DNA from: Candidatus Woesearchaeota archaeon
GTDB taxonomy: Archaea > Nanobdellota > Nanobdellia > Woesearchaeales > GW2011-AR4
Reading direction: 5' to 3'
Assembly (NCBI GenBank): GCA_018303185.1
Contig: JAGVYR010000067.1
Coordinates: forward strand, 1 to 40,910
Length of the DNA stretch: 40,910 bases
Shown piece after piece: positions 31,551 to 40,376 of this stretch. A program made the translations under genes and the position numbers. The notes under the pieces are model-generated. The model saw only the letters and a list, made by a program, of their open reading frames with translations, did no database searches and was not told the origin of the DNA. The stretch's first letter is position 1. Each line of letters starts with the position of its first letter.

Positions 31551-33650
31551 TCAAGCGGCTTTCTTTAAATAATTTTTTGGAACAGCTTTCATATCTGCCG
31601 AAGCGACAATGGACTCAAATTTCCCCGGAAGCTTTCCGGTCGGATTGACTTTTACGCCGCCGGGCATGCCTGCGTCTTCCTGTGCGGACACGATGTAAGA
31701 CCTTGTGGAGACAAGGTAATCGGCTGCTTCACGGCCGTACCGCTCTGCAAAGCCTGCACGCACAAGCTCCTCTACAGGCTTTGCTGAATTGCTCTCGTTA
31801 AGGTAAATCTTGGCTGAACAGACTCCGCAAGGCTCCTTTTTTCTCTTATCCTCCATATATCTGAGCGTCTTAAGCTCAGCCGCATCCCGGCCATGGCCCA
31901 AGGCAACCATATAATCGCCTGCTCTGGCTGTCATACCCTCCAGTACATTTCCATCACCTTCATATCCCGGGTTGAATCCTCCCGGCAGCCCATGGTAGAA
32001 TCTTTCAGAGTTATCTTTATCAATGAGTTTCTTACCTCTTCTTGACTGTCCTGATTTCTGGTCAAAGTAAGGAACCTCTACTACCTCGACGTTATAGCCC
32101 CGGCTCTGCAGCATATTCCTGATCGCATAAAGCATATTCCTTTCAGAGCCGTGCAGCCCTCTTAGGTCTTGCTCGGTGATTCTTGCTGAAACAGCAACTT
32201 CGTATCCTTTTTCCACTGCTTCTTCAAGCAGATCGCTTATATAGGTTTCATGATCTTTGTCCCCCATATGCGCAGCGGAGGAATCCCTTGCAGCTTGCCC
32301 AAACCTTTCGTAAGAAACTCTATCCATCCATCTGCCTGAAGATGGATTGCTGACAATATGGTCAATGCTGATAATGTTCGATGCAGAACCGGATGCAATA
32401 TTGCCGGCAGGATGCCTTGAATGGGCATATAATTTACTTGACACGGATTCGATAGAGCCGATATTGGATTGGACAGCCCTTTGGTATGGTGCATTTGTGC
32501 CGGTAATTCTGCCGGAATCCGCGCGCATTTCTGTCATTTTAGTTGCCTTCGGCAATGCAGCAGAAGATTCTTTGGAGAAAATTGCTGAATATGCCTTTGG
32601 TTCCTGATAAGCCGCTTCCCTATGAGTGGGCTCGCTGCTTTCATTTTGATGATTAACCTGGGGCTTATATTGTGCCGGGTGTAAAATCGCAGTATCGCGG
32701 CTTTTTTCCAAATCTTTCAGCTTGAAAACAAAAGGCTTTTCGGGAGAATTTTTCTTAAGGAAATTTTGTCGAGTGTATGCATGTTCACGTTGGTTATCAG
32801 CTTTTCTTTGAATTTCACGGTTTTGTGCTATTGGCGAGCTTGCAATTCTTTCATATGGGGCCTGCCGGAATCTTACAGAGTTAGCTGGCCTAAGCCCCAC
32901 AACCACTTTTGCCGTGTAAGCCGAGCTGTGGATTTTATCATGCATAATCCGTGCAGCATAGCGGCTGCTGCTATACGCCGTGAAGGCAGCGTTTTCATTG
33001 TAATATGCAATTACCAATGGGTGCATCCTCTTGGATGGCCTTGCATGCGCTTTTGGCATTGTTGGTGTACTATCTGTCATGTAATCCTGCACTTTTCGCA
33101 AATCTCTTCCTGCCTGCACTTCAAAGTAATGTGCCATATTGGCATAGCCAGGACTCATTGCCTTGTGAGAGGCATGGAAGTGAAGATTAAGCATCCGGGG
33201 CGTGTAAGGCTGGTAAGAAGCATAATCGCTTTGCCTGAAAGAAGAATAAGGCAGGCTTGCAGCCCGGTATTGAAGAAAGGGCATCGGCTGAGCGGCATAA
33301 GCAAAATTTGGATACACTTTTCCTGCTTCCAGAGACACAGCCAGCTGAGGTGAAATTGCCAGCACACTTTCCCTTGCCACCACCCTGGAAATCCCCTGAG
33401 GGGAGGAAAGGAAGTAAATGGATGCTATCACTGCGTCGAGGCTTGGGAAACTCACAGGCTTCTTTAGAGCAGCTTCTTCGGTTTTTCTTGAGTATGAATA
33501 ATCTTCCTTCCTTTCCGGGGCTCCGGCAGACAAAATATCCGGCTGCTTGCTGCCGGACAGGCCCTGAAAATCCCATGCTGCCTGATGGTTAGGTAAAATG
33601 TCCCTTATAACCGCATTTCCCGAAGAAATGCTCTTAGACAGCGCTATCAT
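31551..33650 (-). CDS. 699-aa orphan protein: long disordered Tyr/Ser/Ala-rich region plus C-terminal globular domain
   Basis: I do not recognise any family. There is no signal peptide or membrane helix. Residues 1-460 are low-complexity, rich in Ser, Ala, Tyr, His and Pro, with many basic residues, and are probably disordered (for example YRAASLPYSSFRQSDYASYQ). From about 465 to the end a folded alpha/beta domain is likely: YISDLLEEAVEKGYEVAVSA, then LYAIRNMLQSRGYNVEVVEV, a Gly-rich stretch near FYHGLPGGFNPGYEGDG, and a C-x-x-C in EPCGVCSAKI. A GGTGG lies just before the ATG, and a TATA-like TTTTATAAAAA is near 33670-33680. Composition differs sharply from the neighbouring ribosomal genes. 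Confidence 0.7.
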   Translation of the reverse strand: MIALSKSISSGNAVIRDILPNHQAAWDFQGLSGSKQPDILSAGAPERKEDYSYSRKTEEAALKKPVSFPSLDAVIASIYFLSSPQGISRVVARESVLAISPQLAVSLEAGKVYPNFAYAAQPMPFLQYRAASLPYSSFRQSDYASYQPYTPRMLNLHFHASHKAMSPGYANMAHYFEVQAGRDLRKVQDYMTDSTPTMPKAHARPSKRMHPLVIAYYNENAAFTAYSSSRYAARIMHDKIHSSAYTAKVVVGLRPANSVRFRQAPYERIASSPIAQNREIQRKADNQREHAYTRQNFLKKNSPEKPFVFKLKDLEKSRDTAILHPAQYKPQVNHQNESSEPTHREAAYQEPKAYSAIFSKESSAALPKATKMTEMRADSGRITGTNAPYQRAVQSNIGSIESVSSKLYAHSRHPAGNIASGSASNIISIDHIVSNPSSGRWMDRVSYERFGQAARDSSAAHMGDKDHETYISDLLEEAVEKGYEVAVSARITEQDLRGLHGSERNMLYAIRNMLQSRGYNVEVVEVPYFDQKSGQSRRGKKLIDKDNSERFYHGLPGGFNPGYEGDGNVLEGMTARAGDYMVALGHGRDAAELKTLRYMEDKRKKEPCGVCSAKIYLNESNSAKPVEELVRAGFAERYGREAADYLVSTRSYIVSAQEDAGMPGGVKVNPTGKLPGKFESIVASADMKAVPKNYLKKAA

Positions 33651-33794
33651 TTACATTTCCACCCGTTTTTTATAAAACTATTCTCATCAGATATAAAAAG
33701 GTTTTGCTGACCTTTATATACGGATTATTTGATTTCTTTGCTAAAAAAGAATTTAATCCGGAGATTTAGCCAATATAACAGGCAGCTAAGCGAA

Positions 33795-33806
33795 AAATAT
33801 TAAATG
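33795..33806 (+). promoter_or_regulatory. TATA box of the phosphoribosyltransferase-propeller operon
   Basis: AAATATTAAATG is centred about 28 bp before the ATG at 33829, making that codon the probable start of both mRNA and protein. Confidence 0.6.
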
Positions 33807-33828
33807 CTGCACTTTTTTGCATGCTTTC

Positions 33829-34947
33829 ATGGAAGGTATGGCTGATTTGCCCAAATATGAAGAAGCCAGAGAACGGCTGAGGCGGCTCATCATGGATCGA
33901 GGGATAAAATGGGGAGAGGGCATGATGCGTGGCGATGTGAGGGCTAAGTGGACTTTTGATTTGAGGGAAGTGCTTTTAACGCCTGAAGGATCTTATCTTT
34001 CTTCGGTACTCTTTTCTGAGATGTTGAAAGGATTTGATTTTGACATGGTAGGCGGCCCCTCGCTGGCTGCAGAAGCCATTGTCTGTCCCCTCATTCTCCA
34101 TCTTCGCAAGAACGGGAAAAACGTCCCCGGCTTTATTGTCAGGAAAGAAGCCAAAAGCTCAGGGCTGATAAAGCTGGTTGAAGGTCCCGTCAATGAGAGA
34201 GCAAAAGTCGTGCTCGTAGACGATGCAATCAACCAGGGCAACAGCAAGTTCAGGAGCATCAATCTCCTGCGCCAGGCCGGATGCGAAGCTGTAGGCGTTG
34301 TGACTTTGGTCGACTTCAGGAATACAGGCTCAAAAAATCTTGAGGAAAGGGGCTTTAAGGTCAAATCAGCTTTTGTCTTAAATGACTTTCCGCTGAATGA
34401 AAACAAATTGTTCATTTACGAAAATGCCTCAGTTACTGAGGCAAAATTTGAGCCTGAAAAGCATTCAAAAGAAGTTCCTGCAATACTTGAGCAATACAGG
34501 GATGATATCAGGGGCAAAATCTTTGTCGATAAAATGGCAGGCATAATATTCTTTGCGCTGTCAGACGGAGTCGCATATGCAATCGACTCTTCAGGAGATG
34601 TGCTGTGGAAAAGGAGACTCGGCATAGAAGTTCATCTTGAGTCCCAGGATGCCAGCATTTTGCTGTTCCGCACAGACAGCTACCGTGTATTTTCCCTTGA
34701 TAAGGGCACAGGAGCAATAAACTGGAGCTATGAAAACAAGAACATGGTTACAGCTGTCGAAATAAATGAATATGGTGTGATTGTCGGATGCGCAAACGGC
34801 TACCTATACTCTCTTGATTCCAGAAGCGGAAAAGTAAGAAAGAGCGCAAAAATTGAAAACGGCAATATATCCGGGGTATTCATGAATGGCAAAGAAATTA
34901 TCGTAGGATGTGAAGATGGAAAGTACTACACTTATGAACAGAACTGA
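33829..34947 (+). CDS. Orotate-phosphoribosyltransferase-like domain fused to a short PQQ-type beta-propeller (protein 1)
   Basis: Residues 1-180 are a type I phosphoribosyltransferase resembling orotate PRTases: FDMVGGPSLAAEA, GFIVRKEAKSSGLIKLVEG and the PRPP loop VVLVDDAINQGNS (about 127-139). The loop keeps both Asp but has NQGNS in place of the usual TTGxS. From about 220 to the end there are three or four beta-propeller blades of PQQ-repeat type (GVAYAIDSSGDVLWKRRL, YLYSLDSRSGKV). There is no signal peptide, so the protein is cytosolic. The ATG chosen fits the TATA box; a TTG four codons upstream is the alternative. The next gene encodes a similar protein and overlaps by 14 nt. Confidence 0.8.
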   Translation: MEGMADLPKYEEARERLRRLIMDRGIKWGEGMMRGDVRAKWTFDLREVLLTPEGSYLSSVLFSEMLKGFDFDMVGGPSLAAEAIVCPLILHLRKNGKNVPGFIVRKEAKSSGLIKLVEGPVNERAKVVLVDDAINQGNSKFRSINLLRQAGCEAVGVVTLVDFRNTGSKNLEERGFKVKSAFVLNDFPLNENKLFIYENASVTEAKFEPEKHSKEVPAILEQYRDDIRGKIFVDKMAGIIFFALSDGVAYAIDSSGDVLWKRRLGIEVHLESQDASILLFRTDSYRVFSLDKGTGAINWSYENKNMVTAVEINEYGVIVGCANGYLYSLDSRSGKVRKSAKIENGNISGVFMNGKEIIVGCEDGKYYTYEQN

Positions 34948-36565
34948 GAAAAATACTGACACACGGCCTGAAAAAACCGCGGAAATGGCAGGGGCAAAAG
35001 AGAGTCTGAAGTCTTTCATACTGAATAATGCAATAGTGTGGGGCTCGGGAGTCGGAGAAGGGGGAAAGCCCCATAAGAGAAGCGTGGATACCAAGCAGAT
35101 ATTCCTGAATCCTGAATATTGCAGCATCGCGGCGCAGCTGTATTATGGCAGGCTGGTGAAATATGATTTTGATTATGTGGGGGGCATGACCATGGCCGCA
35201 CACCTTGTCACAGCCTCTCTTGTCTATCTGGGAAGCCTTTATGGCAAGAATTTTGAAGGGTTTATGATGCGAAAGGAGCAGAAGCACTATGGAATGCTCA
35301 AGCAGATCGAAGGAAATATAAAAAATAACTCAAAAGTTGTAATCGTTGATGATGTTTTAAGCGGCGGCAAATTTGCCATAAGGACAATACAGGCTGTTGA
35401 AGCAATGGGATGCAAGGTTGAAGCGGTCATATGCCTTATAAACTACGAGATTGACGATAATAAATACCTTCTGGAGCAGGGGTATAATGTCGAGAGTATA
35501 TTCATGCAGTCTGAACTGGGGCTGAGTGGAAATTCAAGGCCTAAGCATCCGGGCCTGTACAGGCTGAAGTGGAAGCTTAGAGGCATAAATGCCACTGATT
35601 ACAGTGCGCCTAAGTCGACGCCTTTTGTCAATAAGAACGGAATTTATATCGGCAGCGACCAATCGAAGATAATGGCTGTAGATTTCGACGGGAAAGTGAA
35701 GTGGGAATTCAGGACAGATTTTCATGAGCATGGCGTGCATTCCTCCCCAATTGTTGTAAAGGGAAAAGTCATCTGCCCCGGCTATGACGGAAACCTGTAT
35801 TCTTTGGACGAGACGGATGGCCGCCTTATATGGAAGAGCAGGCTTTCAGACTTTATAGGCGGCTCCCCTGCTTATGACCCTGAGCTGGACAGGATATATA
35901 TAGAGCTTGAGCATGCGTACAGGAGAGGCGCGCTTGCATGCGTGGATTTTGAAACGGGTGAATTGCTTTGGGAATTTACCACGCCGGAATATACGCCCGG
36001 AATCCCGATAATTTTTCAGGACAAGGTGATTTTCGGGTGCAACGACCACTGCCTTTACTGCCTTGACAAGCATGACGGGAAAATGCTGTGGAAATTCAGG
36101 GCTTATGGGGAGCTGAAGAACGGAAAATCAGTGGATGCTGAGACAGGCTTTGCGTATGCGACTTCCTTTGACGGCCACGTATACTGCATAGACGTAGGGA
36201 CTGGAAAGCTTAACTGGAAACGGAAGCTCGGATACAAACTGCATTCAAGGCCTCTCCTGTGGAAAGACAGGGTGATTGTAAGCTCTATATCAAACCAGAT
36301 GACCGCGATGGACAAGAAAAGCGGTAAAGTGCTTTGGTATTTCACAACCAGAGACAGCGTTACAAGCTCTCCTTTTGAGCATGGCGGCATTGTGTATGCC
36401 GGCTCTGCCGACCGCAATATATATGCGATTGGCGCCAAAAGCGGAGAATTCATCTGGAAGTATGAGACTGAAGGAACAATAACTTCCTCCCCCAGAGTTT
36501 TTGGCGATTGCTTGTATGTAGTATCTAACGACAGTTATTTATACTGTTTTGGGAAGAGTAAGTAA
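34934..36565 (+). CDS. Orotate-phosphoribosyltransferase-like domain fused to a full PQQ-type beta-propeller (protein 2)
   Basis: The domain order matches the preceding gene. The PRTase domain (about 20-200) has FDYVGGMTMAAH, GFMMRKEQKHYGMLKQIEG and the PRPP loop VVIVDDVLSGGKF (about 135-147), again altered after the Asp pair. The propeller (about 210-540) has seven or eight blades with the repeated pattern Y-x-L/I-D-x-x-x-G-x-x-x-W-x-x (SLDETDGRLIWKSRL, CLDKHDGKMLWKFRA, AIGAKSGEFIWKYET). There is no signal peptide, which is unusual because PQQ propellers are mostly exported. A longer frame starts eight codons upstream. The coupled tandem suggests the two proteins work together, perhaps as a sensor of PRPP or a nucleotide. 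Confidence 0.82.
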   Translation: MNRTEKNTDTRPEKTAEMAGAKESLKSFILNNAIVWGSGVGEGGKPHKRSVDTKQIFLNPEYCSIAAQLYYGRLVKYDFDYVGGMTMAAHLVTASLVYLGSLYGKNFEGFMMRKEQKHYGMLKQIEGNIKNNSKVVIVDDVLSGGKFAIRTIQAVEAMGCKVEAVICLINYEIDDNKYLLEQGYNVESIFMQSELGLSGNSRPKHPGLYRLKWKLRGINATDYSAPKSTPFVNKNGIYIGSDQSKIMAVDFDGKVKWEFRTDFHEHGVHSSPIVVKGKVICPGYDGNLYSLDETDGRLIWKSRLSDFIGGSPAYDPELDRIYIELEHAYRRGALACVDFETGELLWEFTTPEYTPGIPIIFQDKVIFGCNDHCLYCLDKHDGKMLWKFRAYGELKNGKSVDAETGFAYATSFDGHVYCIDVGTGKLNWKRKLGYKLHSRPLLWKDRVIVSSISNQMTAMDKKSGKVLWYFTTRDSVTSSPFEHGGIVYAGSADRNIYAIGAKSGEFIWKYETEGTITSSPRVFGDCLYVVSNDSYLYCFGKSK

Positions 36566-36566
36566 A

Positions 36567-37664
36567 ATGGAAATTATATTCTGGTTTCTTCCGGCTCTTA
36601 TATTCTTAGGGATTGTAACGTCATATGAAGACATAAAGAAAGGCACCATTAGGAACAAGTGGATAATTTTTTCCCTGGCATATGCAATATCCGCATATAT
36701 GGCAATATCCTACTATTCTATAAAGGCAGGTTTAACGCTGAGAACTGGCTATTTTCTTGAGCTTATCGGCACTGCATTGTTTTCCCTTGCGACTGCATTT
36801 GTCATTTGGCACGCAGGCCTTTGGACTGCAGGCGACGGGAAGCTTTTTTTCGCGTATTCTATATTGGTCCCCTTGGAGGTTTATAGGTATGGCTATATCC
36901 CTTATTTTTCTTCCATCTCCATACTTATCAATACCTTTATTCCAGTGTTCCTTTTCCTCGTATTCCTACTGATTTTCCGTACTTCGCTGAAAGAGAAAAT
37001 TGAATACGGAAAGCAAGCCCTTGAATTCAATAGGATAATGCAACTGCTATTGTATCTTTTCGCCCTGATATGGCCGATAAGGCTGCTTTTTGCCTTCATC
37101 AGACTCCAGCTTAACTATTTCCTTATGATATTTTTGCTTTTTGTGCTGATGACCCAGGCAGAAAAGACTCTTAAGCTGGACATCAGGTACATATTGGGAG
37201 GCATAGCAGTGCTTCGGATGATATTCGACCCTTCCGTCTTTACAGAAATGGCATGGACTGAACTTTTCACCTTCTCTGTCCTTTTTATTGTGCTAAGATT
37301 TTTCATACTGCCCATAGGGTTTAATTATTTTACTGAGAATGTCCCGATCAAAGACCTAAAAGAAGGCATGATGCCCGCTGAGGCAATATTGAGGAAGAAA
37401 GGGGGATATATCAAGATACCCTTGGTGCAGTTCAGCATGCTCTCTTCCCTGAGGCAGACATCTATGAAAAATACTGTGCTTGAACAGACTGCAGAAGGCC
37501 TTACCCGTGACGGGATAGGCAGGATGCAGAAGATGAGACTGCCTTTCAGCAGCATACGGGTGAAGCATACCACAAGCTTTGCACCTTTCCTTTTTGCCGG
37601 TGCGTTTTTGACGATTGCCGTGCAGGGGAATTTTATCGTTCTTCTGATTAGCCTGTTTTTGTGA
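36567..37664 (+). CDS. A24-type prepilin/preflagellin peptidase-like membrane protein
   Basis: The 365-residue multi-pass membrane protein has the two aspartates of A24 aspartyl peptidases: Asp22 in SYEDIKKGTIRNKW and Asp90 in TAGDGKLFF (the GxGD-type site). These enzymes cut signal peptides from pilin- and archaellin-like proteins at the inner face of the membrane. After the first roughly 100 residues come several more helices and a soluble segment (about 255-330, PIKDLKEGMMPAEAILRKKGG), longer than in a simple FlaK/PibD. It starts two nt after the propeller gene, so it is probably in the same operon. A frame extending six codons upstream overlaps that gene. Confidence 0.78.
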   Translation: MEIIFWFLPALIFLGIVTSYEDIKKGTIRNKWIIFSLAYAISAYMAISYYSIKAGLTLRTGYFLELIGTALFSLATAFVIWHAGLWTAGDGKLFFAYSILVPLEVYRYGYIPYFSSISILINTFIPVFLFLVFLLIFRTSLKEKIEYGKQALEFNRIMQLLLYLFALIWPIRLLFAFIRLQLNYFLMIFLLFVLMTQAEKTLKLDIRYILGGIAVLRMIFDPSVFTEMAWTELFTFSVLFIVLRFFILPIGFNYFTENVPIKDLKEGMMPAEAILRKKGGYIKIPLVQFSMLSSLRQTSMKNTVLEQTAEGLTRDGIGRMQKMRLPFSSIRVKHTTSFAPFLFAGAFLTIAVQGNFIVLLISLFL

Positions 37665-37704
37665 TAATTGTTTCTGAATAAGGACGGAAATATTAATGCT
37701 GATT

Positions 37705-38943
37705 TCACTGAATCATGAATTGTTCTATGCTCTGGGAAAAGCAGTTTGGCCTCTTTGCAGCCTCTTCCTGTATTAATGCTATATTTTCCTCGGGAATCGG
37801 CACATAATATGGCTTAAGTATGTCTGTCTTTTCAGTAATCTTCCCTTCCTTTAGGAGCTGATAGTAAAGAGGCGTCTTTTTGTAAACCCGTAGGCCTATG
37901 CAGACGTCAACCCTGTCAGGCTTCAGCATGTCAATATTGCGGAAACTGCCCAGAATATTCCCCCTTTTTTCCATCGGGCTTCCGAACAGCAGGTTGTAGT
38001 TCACCTTGATGCCGTTCTTATGGCATAATTCAGTGGCCCTCTTTACATCCCCTACGGTGAACATCTTTTGGAGGTATCTTAAGGTAGCGTCATCAAGGCT
38101 GTCCACGCCGAGATTAACGTATTTTTTCCCTGATTTAAAGAGCTCTTGGAAAAATTCATCAGTGAACATCCTTGGGTGCGGATTAAGGTAGGCATCCCAG
38201 TTTATCCTTAGCTGCTCTTCGTTTAAAATCTTCAGTATCTTAATTGCGTGCCATGCAGGAACATTGAAGTTTGCGTCCACAAAGAAGATGTTCATTGTGC
38301 CTTTCTTGACAAGATTCCTTATTTCATCAACAACTTCAGAGGGCTCACGAAGCTTTGTCCTTTTTCCGTCAACAGCAGGATAGTCGCAGTAGGTGCACTC
38401 GAAAGGGCAGCCGAATTTAGTGGCAACGCCTATCATCGTGCCCTTTTTTTCATAGATTGAGTGGTTTATGAGGTTTCTCTTAAAGCTGCCCTGCACATAA
38501 TCATCTAAATCAGCAATAATCTTTGGAACCTCTTCGCCCTTTTCCAGCTTACTCAACAAGTGTTCCATCGCCCTGAATCCTTTTGTCGCGATGGCTATGT
38601 CAGCGCCCACGTAATTTATCACCTCTTCCGGCATCAGGTTTACAGCAGTCCCTCCGACCATTATTTTTGCTTCGCTTATCCCTTTTAATTCTGCAATCTG
38701 TTCCCTGATGTCATCAAGGTAAAACTGCTGGTTGAAGAACATAGTATTGTCAAAATTCCTTATCTGGAGGCCTATCAACTGCGGGTTGAAGGCGATTACC
38801 TCTTCTTTCAGGTCAACCTGCTCAATCTGGTCTATCAGTTTGACTGTATAGCCTTTCTTAATGAGCTGTTCGGCAGTGTATTCAAGGCCCACAGGAGCAA
38901 TAGGGGGCTTGAGCACATTGGGGTTTATAAGCAGGATTCTCAT
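37705..38943 (-). CDS. B12-binding domain radical SAM enzyme
   Basis: The N-terminal Rossmann-like domain (1-135) resembles cobalamin-binding domains: RILLINPN, then GLEYTAEQLIKKGYTVKLID and AKIMVGGTAVNLMPEEVI; the DxHxxG histidine loop is not evident. The radical SAM domain has the iron-sulfur motif C179-x3-C183-x2-C186 in FGCPFECTYCDYP and later GVDSLDDATLRYLQK. This class methylates or rearranges varied substrates, often lipids or cofactors. A TATA-like element at 38963-38976 sits 26 bp before the ATG. The methyltransferase gene upstream, on the same strand, may act on the same product. Confidence 0.85.
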   Translation of the reverse strand: MRILLINPNVLKPPIAPVGLEYTAEQLIKKGYTVKLIDQIEQVDLKEEVIAFNPQLIGLQIRNFDNTMFFNQQFYLDDIREQIAELKGISEAKIMVGGTAVNLMPEEVINYVGADIAIATKGFRAMEHLLSKLEKGEEVPKIIADLDDYVQGSFKRNLINHSIYEKKGTMIGVATKFGCPFECTYCDYPAVDGKRTKLREPSEVVDEIRNLVKKGTMNIFFVDANFNVPAWHAIKILKILNEEQLRINWDAYLNPHPRMFTDEFFQELFKSGKKYVNLGVDSLDDATLRYLQKMFTVGDVKRATELCHKNGIKVNYNLLFGSPMEKRGNILGSFRNIDMLKPDRVDVCIGLRVYKKTPLYYQLLKEGKITEKTDILKPYYVPIPEENIALIQEEAAKRPNCFSQSIEQFMIQ

Positions 38944-39005
38944 AAAGCTGCATGAAGGGCAAGTGTTTATTATTTTTTCGAATTGTAATTATTTGTAAAT
39001 CGGGC

Positions 39006-39695
39006 CTAATGCCAGAATATAGTATCCTTTCCTGCTGAGTTCCTTAAGCCAGAACTGCCATGCCTGTTCCTGAGAACTAGTATAAGCCGCCTGTCCTTGT
39101 TTTTTTTCGGAGGCTCAAAAGTATCTTTCTCGATGACATCATAGCCCGTTTTCTCTGCAGTCTCGATAGTCTCGCGGATGCTTTTCGGCCTTTTGCCGGA
39201 CATGAGCCGGGACAGGCCGTAGTTTATCACATTGTTGATGAATATAATTCCCTCTGCCTTTATTATGGCCTTAAGCTCCAGCAGGAAGGGCTGGTAGTCC
39301 ATATAATTCAGCACCTGCGAAATGATAACAGAGTCAAAAAGCCCATCTTCATTCCTCTCCTTGCTGCAAAGAGACAAAAACTGCAGCGGGTTGTCCGCCC
39401 TGGATATAAAAAAGATATTTTCGCCGTATTTTTCCTTTAGATATCTTAAAGCATGGACATCATTTTCCCAATAGGAGATTTTCGCATCTGGGAATGATTC
39501 CTGCGTTATCAATGGATGGAAGAACGGGCCTATCTCAAGAATCCTGTCCCCTGCCCCATTCCTGTACTTTTCTAAAAAAGGTAGGAGAGCTTTGCTTCCT
39601 TCCACCATCCTTCTTCTTGCATCAGGGCCGAGCTCTCCCTTCGCTGGATTGTCTTCCACCGGCCATCCCGGCCAGTCAAGGTCTTTTGTGTCCAT
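39006..39695 (-). CDS. Class I SAM-dependent methyltransferase
   Basis: The 229-residue cytosolic protein has motif I DRILEIGPFFHPL (about 50-62), a motif II-like acidic strand end SYWENDVHALRYL, and motif IV-like FDSVIISQVLNYMDY. The last 25 residues are basic and Gly/Ser-rich. The substrate is unknown. Its TATA box (39717-39728) lies about 28 bp before the ATG. A gap of 62 bp separates it from the radical SAM gene downstream, which has its own TATA-like element. Confidence 0.85.
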   Translation of the reverse strand: MDTKDLDWPGWPVEDNPAKGELGPDARRRMVEGSKALLPFLEKYRNGAGDRILEIGPFFHPLITQESFPDAKISYWENDVHALRYLKEKYGENIFFISRADNPLQFLSLCSKERNEDGLFDSVIISQVLNYMDYQPFLLELKAIIKAEGIIFINNVINYGLSRLMSGKRPKSIRETIETAEKTGYDVIEKDTFEPPKKNKDRRLILVLRNRHGSSGLRNSAGKDTIFWH

Positions 39696-39803
39696 GAACC
39701 CTATCTTGAACTGTGGTTTTTATAAAAGTTGCTTAAATTGCAGATGCCCTGCTTCGATAGCAATTAATGATGTACGGCAAAATCTTCTATAGCCCAACGA
39801 AAC

Positions 39804-39840
39804 ATTTATATAACATATCTTACAATTATGTAGTATATGT
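39804..39840 (+). promoter_or_regulatory. TATA box and 28-bp interrupted palindrome of the second nucleotidyltransferase/HEPN pair
   Basis: TATA-like ATTTATATAA (39804-39813) runs into an interrupted palindrome, ACATAT-CT-TACA-ATTA-TGTA-GT-ATATGT (39813-39840), which overlaps the start codon at 39837. As in the RelBE operon, the likely operator lies between TATA and start of a leaderless gene. Confidence 0.7.
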
Positions 39841-40376
39841 TACAAAAAAGTAGTATTGATAGGACAGCTGAAGTCTTCTTTAAAAATCCGACTAAAGAGC
39901 ACTATCTTACGGACATTAGCAGAACCGTTGGGTTAGCGCATACATCCGTTAAAAATAATCTGGATAAGTTGATTAAGCTTGGATTAATCGCAGAATCGGT
40001 TGAGAAGAAAGGGGGCAGAAAATTTCCGCTCTACAAAGCAAATTCAGACAGCAAGCTTTTCAGAAAATACAAAACCGCTTATAATATCTCAGCCATCTTT
40101 GAATCTAAAATAACCGAATTTATTGGGGATAAGCTTATGCCTAAGTCCATTGTGCTGTTCGGCAGCTACCAACGGGGGGAGGATACAGAAGAAAGTGATA
40201 TCGATTTGTTTGTTGAATGCGAAAAAGATGCATTAGACATATCATCATTTGAAAAAAAGCTTGGAAGAAAAATTGAGTTGCACTTTAACAATGATTTCAG
40301 TTCATTTCCAAAAGAGCTGAAGAACAATATTATCAATGGGATAGTATTAAGCGGTTTTTTAGAGGGGTATAGATGA
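39837..40376 (+). CDS. HTH-nucleotidyltransferase fusion, MntA-type (second copy)
   Basis: A winged helix-turn-helix (YLTDISRTVGLAHTSVKNNLDKLIKLGLI) precedes a minimal nucleotidyltransferase with GSYQRGEDTEESDIDLF and a C-terminal NGIVLSGFLEGYR. The protein is homologous in layout to the one near 4 kb but clearly diverged. It overlaps the HEPN gene by four nt (ATGA). The HTH may bind the interrupted palindrome at its own start codon. By analogy with MntA it could nucleotidylate its partner. Confidence 0.82.
   Translation: MLQKSSIDRTAEVFFKNPTKEHYLTDISRTVGLAHTSVKNNLDKLIKLGLIAESVEKKGGRKFPLYKANSDSKLFRKYKTAYNISAIFESKITEFIGDKLMPKSIVLFGSYQRGEDTEESDIDLFVECEKDALDISSFEKKLGRKIELHFNNDFSSFPKELKNNIINGIVLSGFLEGYR

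Noticed and set aside
31551-33550. The EPCGVC motif preceded by RDAAELKTL in the 699-aa protein as a toxin deaminase active site
   Set aside because: The residue two before the Glu is Ala, where His or Cys is needed, and only about 14 residues separate the Glu from the PCxxC, too few for the deaminase fold.
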